Part shown: piece after piece, positions 8,143-17,253 of the stretch
How positions within the stretch are numbered: position 1 is the stretch's first letter
Layout of the letters: each line of letters starts with the position of its first letter
Origin: SXXH01 sp041165735
GTDB taxonomy: Bacteria > Planctomycetota > UBA1135 > GCA-002686595
Reading direction: 5' to 3'
Assembly (NCBI GenBank): GCA_046341775.1
Contig: JBKDQQ010000080.1
Location: 34,232 to 98,231, forward strand
Length of the DNA stretch: 64,000 nucleotides
Program-made: the position numbers and the translations under genes
The notes under the pieces: model-generated
The model's input: only the letters and a program-made list of their open reading frames with translations
Databases searched by the model: none
Told to the model about the DNA's origin: nothing

Positions 8143-9405
8143 TCACGAGGCCGCGGCGCTGGCGCGCGCCGTCGCGTACTCCTCGAGGTACTCGCCGGCC
8201 ATGCGCGGCAGCAGGAAGCGCTCCACGAGGCGCGTCCGACCGGCCGCCCCCATGCGCGCGCGCAGGTCGGGATCCGAAAGCAGCCCGGCGAGCGCCTCGG
8301 CGTAGGACTCGACCTGGAAGGGATTGCGCACGTACCCCGTGACCCCGTCGACCACGACCTCGGGCGAGCCGCCGAACACCGTGGCCACGACCGGCTTGGA
8401 ATGCTCCATCGCCTCTAGGTTGACCATGCCGAAGGTGTCGAAGCAGATCGACGGAGTGACGAACACGTCGACCGCGGCGATGGCGGCCTGCAGTTCGTCC
8501 CCCTCGAGCCAACCGGTCGGCACGACGAGCCCGTCCACGCCCAGTTCGCGGGCCAGCGACTCGAACTCGCGCGCGTAGACCTCCCTCCGCCCCATGACCA
8601 GCAGGCGCAGGTCGGGGAAGCGCGGAGCCAGCAGGCGCAGCATGCGCAGGAGCTGCTTGACGCCCTTCTGCTCGTGGAGGCGGCCGCCGATCGCCACGAG
8701 CCGCCGGCCTTCCACGCCGAACTTCCTGCGCAGCGCGAGGACGGCCGCCGGATCGGGCAGCGTCGCGCGCGGCTCCAAGGCGTTGTGGACGACGCGGTCG
8801 ACGCGCAAGCCGTTCGCGCGCAGCGCGCGGCCCAGTTCCTCGCTCACCACCGTCGTGCGCTGCACGTCGTGCTCGAGGATGCGGCGGATGCGCGCGTTGC
8901 GGAACGGATTCCAGCGCAGGCGTTGGCACGGGAGGCACTTCGCGGGTCGCGCCTCGTAGTCACGCAACTCGCCCCCGTGTTCCTCGCCGCCATGGAAGCA
9001 CGTCAGCTTCTGGTGGCAGAAGGTCATCACGTCGTGCGCCGTGTGGACGACTCCGGCGCCCGCGCGACGCGACGCGCCCAAGGTCGCGTACGAGAGGTGC
9101 TGGTGCACGAGGTGGGCGTGCACCACGTCGGGGCGCTCCTCGGCCAGCACGCGCGCGAAGCCCGCGCGCGTGCGCGGGTTGTCGAGGCTGGTCCACGCGC
9201 GCCAGCGCGGGTTGTAGTCGCTGTGCAGGCGGTGCACCGCGAGTCCGCGCACGTCGGCGCGCCCGGCGAGGGCCGGGTCCTGCACGGCCGTGGCCAGCGC
9301 CGTGTGGTGGCCGAGCGCGCGGTAGTGCGCGGCCAACTGGTGCACCAGGCGCACCGAGGATCCGATGCGCTCGTCCTCGAGGTCGTTCAGGAACAGGATG
9401 CGCAT
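8143..9405 (-). CDS. Glycosyltransferase family 4 protein
   Basis: The 420-residue product starts MRILFLNDLEDERIGSSVRL, a GT-B N-terminal Rossmann strand with the substrate loop. The C-terminal GT1/GT4 domain shows LVAIGGRLHEQKGVKQLLRM (around 230-250) and the donor-binding E-x7-E region SICFDTFGMVNLEAMEHSKP. These mark a retaining GT-B enzyme using a nucleotide sugar. A Cys-rich stretch (FCHQKLTCFHGG, KCLPCQR) sits between the domains and may bind metal; it is seen in some GT4 enzymes. The flippase gene lies 7 bases upstream, so the two share a transcript. The likely role is assembly of a surface or secreted glycan. Confidence 0.88.
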   Translation of the reverse strand: MRILFLNDLEDERIGSSVRLVHQLAAHYRALGHHTALATAVQDPALAGRADVRGLAVHRLHSDYNPRWRAWTSLDNPRTRAGFARVLAEERPDVVHAHLVHQHLSYATLGASRRAGAGVVHTAHDVMTFCHQKLTCFHGGEEHGGELRDYEARPAKCLPCQRLRWNPFRNARIRRILEHDVQRTTVVSEELGRALRANGLRVDRVVHNALEPRATLPDPAAVLALRRKFGVEGRRLVAIGGRLHEQKGVKQLLRMLRLLAPRFPDLRLLVMGRREVYAREFESLARELGVDGLVVPTGWLEGDELQAAIAAVDVFVTPSICFDTFGMVNLEAMEHSKPVVATVFGGSPEVVVDGVTGYVRNPFQVESYAEALAGLLSDPDLRARMGAAGRTRLVERFLLPRMAGEYLEEYATARASAAAS

Positions 9406-9412
9406 GGCTGGC

Positions 9413-10765
9413 TCAAGCTGCGCGCGGCGCGGGCGCGTCCTCGAAGGACTCGCGCGTCCTCAGCACCCAGAAGATGTAGCACAAGTGGACCAGCACCCAG
9501 CTTTGGTAGAGCGAGATCCCCCACGCCATGCCGGTGTAGGGAATCAGCTTCACGAAGACCACGTTGAGCGGGATGGTGATGGCGGCGCCCAGCGCCGTCA
9601 GCCACAGCCACGCCTTGACGCGATTCGTGGCGATGTAGAAGGCCTCGTTGGCCGTGGCGAAGGTGAACGGCACGGCGCCGGCGCATAGCACGAGGTAGTA
9701 CGCCGCCACCGGACGGGCGTAGTCGGTCGGGAACAACCAACCGACGAGCGGCTCGATGAACGGGATGCCTGCCAGGATCGCGCCGCCGAGCACGAAGCCC
9801 GAACCGAGCGAGACGCGCATGTACAGGCGCCGGAAGCCCGTCCAATCGCGCTTGCCCGACAAGCCGCCGAGCGCGGGCAGCGCGGTGCGCGAGACGCCCT
9901 GCATCAGCATCAGCGGGATCGTGAGGATGCGTTGCGCGATGTGGAAGTAGCTCGTGTACTCCGGCCCGACGAAGCGCGAGATGACGAGCCGCGGGAAGAC
10001 GGTCAGGAAGAGCGAAGTGCCGTTCTTCAACAAGCCCACGCGCAGTCCGAGCCGCAGGCCTTGGCGCAGCGGCACGTCGCGCATGCGGAGGACGATCTCG
10101 CGCGCGCCTGGCAGGGGCGGGCCGCCATCGACGCGCGCCTGCCGCCACAGCTCGATCGCCAGCGCCGATCCGAACAAGGCGGCCAGCACCGTCCCGACGA
10201 CGGCCCCCAGTCCGTCGCCGGTGATCAGCGTGCCCAGCACCACGAGGAACAAGCGCACGACCTCGTCGGCGTTCTCCAGTTGCGCCAGCGCCCGCATGCG
10301 ACGCGTGCCTTGGAAGGCCGTGAAGGCCACTGCCCGCGGCAGGTCGAAGATCGGCTCGAGGCACAGGATCACGGCCCACCATCCGACTTCCACCGAGCCG
10401 AACCAGCGCTCGCCGATCCATGGCAGCACGAACCAGCCGACGGCGAAGATGGCGAGCCCGAAGACGAGGATCGACTTGGCCACGAAGGCCACCCATCCGG
10501 CGGTCTTCTCGGCGTTGCCGCGCGCGGCCGCGGCGGCGATCTGCGCCACCGTGGCCGGCACCACGCCCGTGTTGACGAGGAAATGCAGTCCGCCTTGCAG
10601 CGCGATGGCGGTGACGAGCAGGCCCTGGCCTTCGGCCCCCAGCAGGTAGGCGACCAGCACGGTCGACACCATCTGGGACAGTTGGTTGACCACGCCGGCG
10701 ACCTGCAGCGTGGCCGTGTCGCGCACGAAGCGCGAGCGCACGAATTCCGCGATGCGCGCCTTCAA
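9413..10765 (-). CDS. Wzx/MOP-type polysaccharide flippase
   Basis: This 450-residue integral membrane protein has about 12-14 hydrophobic helices. The pattern fits the MOP (MATE/Wzx) exporters that flip lipid-linked oligosaccharides: MVSTVLVAYLLGAEGQGLLV near the N-terminus, an ARG-rich cytoplasmic loop, and GLRVGLLKNGTSLFLTVFPR in the second half. No upstream ATG or GTG exists in frame before the preceding gene. The TTG at 10765 overlaps that gene's TGA as TTGA and has GGAGG five bases upstream, so I use it as the start. Sitting between two GT4 genes, it probably exports the glycan they build. Confidence 0.85.
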   Translation of the reverse strand: MKARIAEFVRSRFVRDTATLQVAGVVNQLSQMVSTVLVAYLLGAEGQGLLVTAIALQGGLHFLVNTGVVPATVAQIAAAAARGNAEKTAGWVAFVAKSILVFGLAIFAVGWFVLPWIGERWFGSVEVGWWAVILCLEPIFDLPRAVAFTAFQGTRRMRALAQLENADEVVRLFLVVLGTLITGDGLGAVVGTVLAALFGSALAIELWRQARVDGGPPLPGAREIVLRMRDVPLRQGLRLGLRVGLLKNGTSLFLTVFPRLVISRFVGPEYTSYFHIAQRILTIPLMLMQGVSRTALPALGGLSGKRDWTGFRRLYMRVSLGSGFVLGGAILAGIPFIEPLVGWLFPTDYARPVAAYYLVLCAGAVPFTFATANEAFYIATNRVKAWLWLTALGAAITIPLNVVFVKLIPYTGMAWGISLYQSWVLVHLCYIFWVLRTRESFEDAPAPRAA

Positions 10766-11940
10766 CGCCGCCTCCGGCGCTCGAGCGCCGCGGCGTACAA
10801 GGCGGCGACGCGCTCGGCGTTGTCGCGCCAGCTGGAGCGCCGCGCGTGCTCGCGGGCCGCCGCGCCGAGCTCCCGTCGCCAGTTCTCGTCTCCGAGCAGC
10901 CTCGTCAAGGCCGCGCGCGTCGCTTCCACGGTCTGCTCGACGAGGACTCCGGTGCGTCCATCGAGGATCGCGTCCTCCGCTCCGCAGTCGCGCGTGCCGA
11001 TGCTGGGCGTGCCGCAGGCGGACGCCTCGAGGTACACGATGCCGAAGCCCTCGAAGCCGCCGTCCTTGGCGGTCACGGGCGTGTGCAGGAAGACGAGCGC
11101 GCGCTGCAAGAGGTCGACCTTCTCGTCCTCGGACACGTTGCCGAGGAAGTGCACGCGCCCGGCGCATCCCGCCGCCTCCACCTGGCGCAGCAGTCCGAGG
11201 TGGTACTCGTCGCGCACGCAGTTGCCCACGATGTAGTGGTGCAGCGCAGGGTGGTCCTGGGCCACGGCGAGGAACGCCGGCAGGCCGAGATGGTGGCCCT
11301 TGCGCTCCTTCACCTCGGCGATGGTCAGGGTGTACTCGCGTCCGTGCCACGGGCGCGGGCCGATCTCGCGTCGCGTGGCGTAGTGTTCCGCCCGCACGGC
11401 GTTGCCCACGACGACGACGCGTTCCGCCGCCAAGGTCCCCGGCGGCAGGCGCGACTCCACCTGCCGGCGCGTGTAGTGCGAGACGCACACCAGTCCATCG
11501 AGGCGCGCGAAGGTGTCGACCGCGCGCGCACGGTGGCGCGGTTGGTCGAGCGGCGCCACGCTGTAGGTGCCATGCGCCGTGGCGATGCACGGTCGCGCGG
11601 CGAATCGCGCAGCCTGCGCGGCCAGCCACGAATGCGGGAAGTCCTTCGTCGCGTGCACGAGGTCGACCCCGCGCGCCGCCAGGATCGCCTGCGGCAACGA
11701 CCAGGCCGTCGAGGCCCACCACCGCGCCGGGCTCATGTACAGGTAGTAGTCCGGCGGCAGCGCCACCTTCCACGGCCAATGCGCGGGCAGGCTGGCCGAG
11801 TTCGGCCGATGCTTGCGCGCCAGCAGGAAGCGCGGCTCGAAGCGCGGGATGCGCTCTTCCAGCGCGGCCACCAGCCGCGTGGTGTAGCGGCCGATGCCGT
11901 CCAGGTCGGACAGGCTGTCGGTGAGGAACAGGACCCGCAT
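10762..11940 (-). CDS. Glycosyltransferase family 4 protein, first gene of the glycan operon
   Basis: The 392-residue protein starts MRVLFLTDSLSDLDGIGRYT, where the GIGRYT loop is typical of GT4 donor/acceptor sites. LTIAEVKERKGHHLGLPAF (around 190) is the start of the second Rossmann domain. VYLEASACGTPSIGTRDCG is the E-x7-E-type donor site. It is a retaining GT-B enzyme of unknown sugar specificity. Its stop overlaps the flippase start, so translation is coupled. The 122-base divergent gap to 12063 must hold the promoter of the three-gene cluster; I could not identify boxes. Confidence 0.87.
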   Translation of the reverse strand: MRVLFLTDSLSDLDGIGRYTTRLVAALEERIPRFEPRFLLARKHRPNSASLPAHWPWKVALPPDYYLYMSPARWWASTAWSLPQAILAARGVDLVHATKDFPHSWLAAQAARFAARPCIATAHGTYSVAPLDQPRHRARAVDTFARLDGLVCVSHYTRRQVESRLPPGTLAAERVVVVGNAVRAEHYATRREIGPRPWHGREYTLTIAEVKERKGHHLGLPAFLAVAQDHPALHHYIVGNCVRDEYHLGLLRQVEAAGCAGRVHFLGNVSEDEKVDLLQRALVFLHTPVTAKDGGFEGFGIVYLEASACGTPSIGTRDCGAEDAILDGRTGVLVEQTVEATRAALTRLLGDENWRRELGAAAREHARRSSWRDNAERVAALYAAALERRRRR

Positions 11941-12062
11941 CTGAGCTCGGCGCGTGGAGCATAGCCCTTCGCCGCGCGCGAAGGGACTGCATCGGACGCG
12001 CGGGGGGTGCGACCTTTGCCGGGGCCGCGCGCCGGAACTTCCTTCCGTGCTAAGTTGCCGCG

Positions 12063-13340
12063 ATGGCCAGCACGCGAGGACACGCCGGCGATCGAGACGC
12101 TCGGGAGACCGGCGCAGCGCCCGAGGTCGGGGGTTGGACCGCGCCGGAGGCGCGTGGCGCCTTCGGCGGGTTCATCGGGCCGAGGAACCTGCTGGAGCTC
12201 GTGCGCACCAGCGCCCCGTGGCTCTTCGACGGATCGCACCCGGCGCACGGTCCGGACGTGGCGCCCGTGGCAGGGCGGCTGGTCGACGCGCACGGCGCGG
12301 CGCGCGCCTGGTGGAGCATCCTCCTTTCGGAGGACGCGCATCCCGCGGCCGCGCGGGAACCGACCGCGCAGGGCGTGGCCGACTACTTCGCGTTGTGCTG
12401 CGCGGCCCACTTCGCCTCGGCGGCCACGTTCGTGCCGACCGACGTGGACGCGAAGATCCGCCATGCGCTCTGGCTCGACCAGCAGGACGCGGCGGAACTC
12501 GAGCGCATGCTCGCTTTCGCGCTGGGCCTGGAGGCGTGGGACATGTCCGCCGCCAGCGCGCGCCTCGTGCGCCACGCCGGGCGCGCGCCCGTCAGCGGCC
12601 ACGACGGCGAGCGGCTCTCGGTCCTCGGCGGCGCCTTGATCGGCGCCTGCGCGCGCGGCATGGATGCCGAAGCGGCGCGGATCCACGAACGCATGGAGGC
12701 CGAGCTCGACCGCGAAGCGCGCACCTTCCTCGCCGCGACGCGCGCCAAGGATGGCGAACTCGATGCGCTGCTGCTCGCCGCGGCCTTGACCCACAACGCC
12801 GGCGACGTGGGCCAGAGCCTCGCCACGAAGCACGCCGCGGTGGTGCCGGCGGATCTGCGCCGCGGACTGCTCGACCTCGCGCGCGAGCGCCACGACCGGC
12901 ACGGCGGCGCCTTCGCGCTGGCGGCGCGCCTCTACCGCGCGCTGCTCGCGCCGGAGGGCCATCGCAACTACCCCCTGCGCGAGACGAAGTGCTTGCGCAA
13001 GCATCCGAGCCTGCTCTATCCCGTCCCGCCTCTCGTCGACGATTGGGGATCGATGCTGGCGACCACCAGCCTGCTCTCGACCATCGAACGCGCGTCCGTC
13101 GTGGCGGCGCTGGTCGACGGCCTGCGCCGCGTCCCGGGGCAGACCGCCTACCAGCGCGCGCTGGCGGGCTTCTCGCGCGACTTCCCGGGCGGCTTGTGGT
13201 CGCGCGAGCTCGCCCAGCACCTCGGCACGCGCACCAGGAAGGACCTCGAGGCCCACGATCTGCGCAAGGCCGTCGAAACGCCGCGCGCGGGCTTCGAAGC
13301 CTCGCTGCGGAAGCGCGTGCGGACCGTGCTCGCCGGCTGA
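12063..13340 (+). CDS. Unrecognised 425-aa predominantly alpha-helical protein
   Basis: I do not recognise this family. The ATG at 12063 opens a 425-codon frame with the strong third-position GC of the genome, on its own strand and not shadowing another gene. There is no signal peptide or membrane helix. The sequence is rich in Ala, Arg, Leu and acidic residues in helical patterns (e.g. AELERMLAFALGLEAWDMSA, DAEAARIHERMEAELDREAR). One Cys pair occurs early (FALCCAAHF). His residues cluster around LTHNAGDVGQSLATKHAAV. The AhpD/carboxymuconolactone decarboxylase fold was considered because of FALCCAAHF, but CxxC is absent. It diverges from the glycan operon and lies 46 bases upstream of the transporter. 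Confidence 0.6.
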   Translation: MASTRGHAGDRDARETGAAPEVGGWTAPEARGAFGGFIGPRNLLELVRTSAPWLFDGSHPAHGPDVAPVAGRLVDAHGAARAWWSILLSEDAHPAAAREPTAQGVADYFALCCAAHFASAATFVPTDVDAKIRHALWLDQQDAAELERMLAFALGLEAWDMSAASARLVRHAGRAPVSGHDGERLSVLGGALIGACARGMDAEAARIHERMEAELDREARTFLAATRAKDGELDALLLAAALTHNAGDVGQSLATKHAAVVPADLRRGLLDLARERHDRHGGAFALAARLYRALLAPEGHRNYPLRETKCLRKHPSLLYPVPPLVDDWGSMLATTSLLSTIERASVVAALVDGLRRVPGQTAYQRALAGFSRDFPGGLWSRELAQHLGTRTRKDLEAHDLRKAVETPRAGFEASLRKRVRTVLAG

Positions 13341-13386
13341 ACCCCGTGCTTGAGGCGTCGCGCCGCCTGTGACAGCGTGGTGGACG

Positions 13387-14613
13387 ATGTCCCCCGCCCC
13401 TTGGTTGTCGCTCGCCGTGTTCGCGCTCGTGTACCTCGCCATGGCGCTGGGGCGCGTGCCGGCCTTGGGCCTCGACCGCACCGGAGCCGCTCTTCTTGGA
13501 GCGCTCGTCTGCGTGGCCTCGGGCCTCGTGGATGCCGGCACGGCCTGGGCCGCGATCGACGTCCCCACCATCGCGCTGCTGTTCGCGATGATGGTGCTCT
13601 CCGCGCAGCTCGCCGCCGCCGGAGCTTGGGCGCGTCTCGCCGCGCACCTCGCCGCCGCGCGCACCGACGCCCCGCGGCTACTTCTGCTGGTCGTGCTCGT
13701 CTCCGGAGGGCTGTCCGCCATCCTCACGAACGACGTCGTCTGCCTCGCCTTGGCCCCGCTGGTCGCGGACGTCGCCGCGCGCCGCGGCTTGCATCCCCTG
13801 CCGCACCTGCTCGGCTTGGCCGCCGCCGCCAACGTGGGCGGAGCGCTGACCTTGATCGGCAACCCGCAGAACATCCTCGTGGGCCAAACGCTGCGGCTCG
13901 ACTTCGGCGCGTACCTCGCGACGGCCGCGCTGCCCGTGTGCGCCGGGCTGGCGATCGTGTGGTTGGTGCTGTGGCTGCAATGGCGCGGCCGGTTCGAGGA
14001 CGGCGCTCCCCGGGGCGCGACGACCTCGGACGCACCACCCCACGACGCATGGCAGGCGTGGAAGGGCGCACTGCTCGTGCTCGCCACCATGCTGCTGTTC
14101 CTCGTCGGCTCCTGGCCGCGCGAGGCCGTCGCGCTGGGCGCCGCCGCGCTCGTCCTGTGCTCGCGCCGCATCCGCGGCGCGGACTTCCTCGCGCGCGTCG
14201 ATTGGCCGCTCCTCGTGCTGTTCATGGGGTTGTTCGTCGTCCACGCCGCCTTCGCGCGCGCCGGTTGGATGGACGCCCTCTCCGGGCAGCTCGCGCGCAC
14301 CGGGGTCGACCTGGCGCAGGCGGACACCCTGTACTGGGCCAGCATCCCGCTCTCGAATCTCGTCTCGAACGTGCCCGCCACCATGCTGCTGCTGGAATCC
14401 GGCGTGCCGCCTTCCCTGGGCGCGCACTTGGCGCTGGGCTCGACCTTGGCGGGCAACCTCCTGCTCGTCGGATCGATCGCCAACTTGATCGTGGCGGAGG
14501 AGGCCAAGCGGCGCGGCATCGCCTTCGGCTGGCGCGAGCATGCCAAGGCCGGCGTGCCCATCGGATGCGCCACCTTGCTCGTGGCATGGTGGTGCTTGCG
14601 CAGCGCGGCCTGA
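13387..14613 (+). CDS. ArsB/NhaD superfamily anion (or Na+/H+) transporter
   Basis: The product (408 residues from the ATG at 13387) has about 11 transmembrane helices and the inverted-repeat signature of the ion transporter superfamily. Visible signs are LTNDVVCLALAPLVADVA in the first half, GNPQNILVG, and LSNLVSNVPATMLL in the second half. The paired 'TND/SN' hairpin motifs line the substrate site in ArsB, NhaD and DASS proteins. There is no ArsA or ArsR nearby, so arsenite export is not indicated; an inorganic anion or dicarboxylate is more neutral. A GTG at 13369 would add six residues, but GGTGGA five bases before 13387 favours the ATG. It converges with the histidine kinase, leaving only 7 bases between the stops. 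Confidence 0.8.
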   Translation: MSPAPWLSLAVFALVYLAMALGRVPALGLDRTGAALLGALVCVASGLVDAGTAWAAIDVPTIALLFAMMVLSAQLAAAGAWARLAAHLAAARTDAPRLLLLVVLVSGGLSAILTNDVVCLALAPLVADVAARRGLHPLPHLLGLAAAANVGGALTLIGNPQNILVGQTLRLDFGAYLATAALPVCAGLAIVWLVLWLQWRGRFEDGAPRGATTSDAPPHDAWQAWKGALLVLATMLLFLVGSWPREAVALGAAALVLCSRRIRGADFLARVDWPLLVLFMGLFVVHAAFARAGWMDALSGQLARTGVDLAQADTLYWASIPLSNLVSNVPATMLLLESGVPPSLGAHLALGSTLAGNLLLVGSIANLIVAEEAKRRGIAFGWREHAKAGVPIGCATLLVAWWCLRSAA

Positions 14614-14620
14614 GCGCCGC

Positions 14621-16183
14621 CTATGCTTCGCGCGTCGCGACGGATCGTCCCGCGCGCGGTCCGAGCAGATCGACCGCCAGCCCCCGCGGTCGCAGGCGCT
14701 CGAAGCGCAGCTCGAGACCGTGCTGGTCCGCCATGTCGCGCACGATCGCGAGCCCCAGCCCGCGCCCGTCGGGATGGCGTGCGCGCGCCGCGTCCCCGCG
14801 CCAACGACGCTGCGCGAGCCGCTCCAGCTCCTCCTCGCCGACGCCGGGGCCGTCGTCCAGCACGCGCAGGCGGAAGCGCTCGGGCCCGTCCTCCTCGAGC
14901 ACGATCGCGACCTGCCCGCCCTGTTCGCCATGGCGCACCGCGTTGTGCACGAGGTTGTTCAGGGCCTGCTCCCACGCGGTGGGATCGCCTTGGACGACGA
15001 GGGGCTCCTCCGGCACGCCGCACTCGATCCGGGCGCCGCGCAAGGACGCGACGAGGCGCTGGCGCTGGGCGACCTTCTCGACGAGGGCGCCCAGATCGAG
15101 CGCCGTGCGCACGGGCGGCGCGACCCCGGCGTCGAGCGCCGCCGAAGCGCCGAGGTTCTGCACCAACGCCGCGAGATAGTGCACTTCCTCCATCGCCGCG
15201 CGCACCCGGGCCGGATCGGCCGGCCGACCGAGACGCACTTGCTCCTCGAGCGCGGCGAGCTGCATCTGCAGCACCGTCAGTGGCAATCCCGTGTCGTGCG
15301 TGGTGTCCTCGACGAAACGGCGCAGGGCCACGGCGCGCCGTTCGGCGTCGCGCGTCTTCTCCGAGAGTCGCGCCGAGACCCCGTCGAAGGTCCAGGCGAG
15401 GTCGTCGAGTTCGTCCCCGCGTCCGCGAGGCGACGCGCCCACGAGCTGCGCGACGGAGACGGGCCCATCCGGCGCCTCCGCGGCTTGCACGGCTTCCTGC
15501 AGGCGCCGGACGCGCCGCACGAGCGGCCCCGCTGCGCACAAGGCCGCCAGCACGAGCACCACGCCGAGGACGAGCGCCGTGCCCAAAGTCCCCACGCCGC
15601 CAAACACCCCGAAGGCGCGCTCGTCGGCGCGACGCACTTGGACCAGGGCGGCTGGTCCCGCGTCCCATGGCATCCGCACCAGCACGCAGCGCCACGCGAC
15701 GCCGAGATACGGCTCGCGCCAGGTGGCCAGGCCGACTTCGCCGGCGGCGAGCGCGGCCATGCCCGGAGGGAGGCGCGGCGCGTCGGGATTGAAGGACACG
15801 CCCTGCGCGTTGTAGGTCCACAACATCGGCCGCTCGCGCACGAGGGCGAGCGGCGGATCCTGGATCGGACGCGCGTGGTACTCGTCGGCCAGCAACCGCT
15901 CGAAGGAGCCGGGCGGCGGCAATCCCGGCCCGGGAACGCGCCACAGGCGCGCCGGCGGCTCCTGGAAGGCGAACGGACCGGCCTCGGCCTGCTCGCGACC
16001 GCCGGACTCCATGCGGGCGCGAGCGAACTCGACCAAGGACGCATCCAACGAAGCCACGCGACGATGCTCCATCCACAACGCGGCCGATGCCGCGGTGGGC
16101 AGGAAGGCGCCCACGAGCAGCAGCAACAGCCGCGGCACCAAGCGCGGCTTGCCTCGTCCTCGCGCGTCAGAAGGTGCGGGCAT
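14621..16183 (-). CDS. Sensor histidine kinase
   Basis: This 520-residue kinase has TM1 at ~15-35, a periplasmic sensor of about 150 residues, TM2 at ~195-218 and a HAMP linker at ~220-275. The HisKA box has H296 in THDTGLPL and is followed by an HATPase domain with N box NNLVHNAVRHG, G1 DDGPG and G2 GRGLGLAI. The H-box lacks the usual ELRTPL wording but keeps H, D and P-L. The start ATG at 16183 overlaps the end of the response regulator gene by 17 bases. A longer frame to 16252 would overlap it further without added domains. It is in one transcript with that regulator. The signal is unknown. Confidence 0.9.
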   Translation of the reverse strand: MPAPSDARGRGKPRLVPRLLLLLVGAFLPTAASAALWMEHRRVASLDASLVEFARARMESGGREQAEAGPFAFQEPPARLWRVPGPGLPPPGSFERLLADEYHARPIQDPPLALVRERPMLWTYNAQGVSFNPDAPRLPPGMAALAAGEVGLATWREPYLGVAWRCVLVRMPWDAGPAALVQVRRADERAFGVFGGVGTLGTALVLGVVLVLAALCAAGPLVRRVRRLQEAVQAAEAPDGPVSVAQLVGASPRGRGDELDDLAWTFDGVSARLSEKTRDAERRAVALRRFVEDTTHDTGLPLTVLQMQLAALEEQVRLGRPADPARVRAAMEEVHYLAALVQNLGASAALDAGVAPPVRTALDLGALVEKVAQRQRLVASLRGARIECGVPEEPLVVQGDPTAWEQALNNLVHNAVRHGEQGGQVAIVLEEDGPERFRLRVLDDGPGVGEEELERLAQRRWRGDAARARHPDGRGLGLAIVRDMADQHGLELRFERLRPRGLAVDLLGPRAGRSVATREA

Positions 16184-16874
16184 CGCCGGGAACGCCCGGC
16201 GCTGGCGCCGCGGGCACCTCGAAACGGTACCCGACGCCCCAGACCGTCGCAATCCAGGCGCCGCACGGCCCTAGCTTCTTGCGCAGGCGCGAGACATGCA
16301 CATCGAGGGTGCGCTCGTTGCCCTCGCGCTCGGGATCCAGCACGTGCTGCACCATCCAGCCGCGCGCGATGGCCGCGCCAGCACGGCGCACCATGGCGTG
16401 CAGCAGGTCGAACTCGACCCGTGTCAGGTCCACTTGACGCCCTTCGACCGTGACGGCGCGCGTCGTGGCGTCCAGGCGCAATGGTCCGTGCTCGTGCTGT
16501 TCGTGGCGCTCGAGCGCAGGCCTGCGCAGCCGCGCGAGCACGCGCGCCTTGAGTTCGTCGGGCCAGAAGGGCTTGACCAGATAGTCGTCCGCGCCGAGCT
16601 CGAGCGCGCGCACCTTGACGCCCGCGTCCTGCTTGGCGGACAGGACGATCACCGGCGCATCCGACTTGGCGCGCCAGGCCTTCAAGATGTCGAGTCCCGA
16701 AGCCCCCGGCAGCATCAAGTCGAGGACGAGCAGGTCCTCCCCGGCCGGTTCCTTGGCCAAGGCGATGGCGCCGTCGGCCAACCAATCGACTTCGAAGCCG
16801 TCCTGACGGAGGGAATGGACGATCTCGCGGGCGATCTTGTGATCGTCCTCGACGAGGCGGAGGCGCTTGGACAT
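16167..16874 (-). CDS. OmpR-family response regulator
   Basis: The 235-residue protein has a receiver domain with acidic pocket E9/D10/D11, phosphoacceptor D52 (LVLDLMLPG) and K101 (YLVKPF). A winged-helix Trans_Reg_C domain follows, with LTRVEFDLLHAMVRRAG and the recognition region RTLDVHVSRLRKKLG, ending in the WGVGYRF wing. ATG 16874 gives the canonical N-terminus. An upstream extension to 17057 has no family match. The kinase gene overlaps its 3' end, so they are partners. Likely targets are nearby genes such as the divergent peroxidase, but no direct repeats proving this were found. Confidence 0.92.
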   Translation of the reverse strand: MSKRLRLVEDDHKIAREIVHSLRQDGFEVDWLADGAIALAKEPAGEDLLVLDLMLPGASGLDILKAWRAKSDAPVIVLSAKQDAGVKVRALELGADDYLVKPFWPDELKARVLARLRRPALERHEQHEHGPLRLDATTRAVTVEGRQVDLTRVEFDLLHAMVRRAGAAIARGWMVQHVLDPEREGNERTLDVHVSRLRKKLGPCGAWIATVWGVGYRFEVPAAPAPGVPGDARTF

Positions 16875-17253
16875 GGAGAGGGGGAGCAGGCGGTCGAGGC
16901 CATCCTCTCCCCGATGGGCAAGCGGGAGTCGGACGAGGCGGTAGGCGGACAACCATCCTCTGGGCGCGCGGTTGCTGGAAATTCCGTATAAAGTTGCAGG
17001 CCGTCCCGCTCTGGAGAGGCCGCAGCCAAGTGGAAGTCTGAAGCAGCCCTCAATCACCCTGAGGGTGGCGAACCAGATTCGCCTTGGAACCGTTCAACTT
17101 CGTGTCCGGACGGGTTGGTGCCGACGGCGCCAACGTCCGCGACCCGAGGCTCGCTCGGAAAAATCCACCCAACCATCCGCAGCCTGACGGCGTCGGTCGG
17201 CGCTCCGCCCGCCACGCCCGGCTAGGCTTCGATTGCTGGAAAGCCACGCACGC
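16875..17253. promoter_or_regulatory. Divergent intergenic region, response regulator / cytochrome c peroxidase
   Basis: No gene is supported in these 379 bases, which must hold promoters for both flanking genes. A TATAAA occurs at 16987-16992, but the nearest TTGCTG is only 9 bases upstream, so it is not a standard -35/-10 pair. A short perfect hairpin, CACCC-TGA-GGGTG, lies at 17055-17067. I see no repeated operator-like site. Confidence 0.4.

Noticed and set aside
13387..14613. Arsenite efflux pump ArsB
   Set aside because: The fold matches the ArsB/NhaD superfamily, but no ArsR, ArsC or ArsA is nearby and the sequence is closer to general anion transporters of the superfamily.
16972..16992. 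TTGCTG...TATAAA promoter for the cytochrome peroxidase
   Set aside because: The spacing is 9 bases, far from the usual 16-18, so it is not counted as a promoter.
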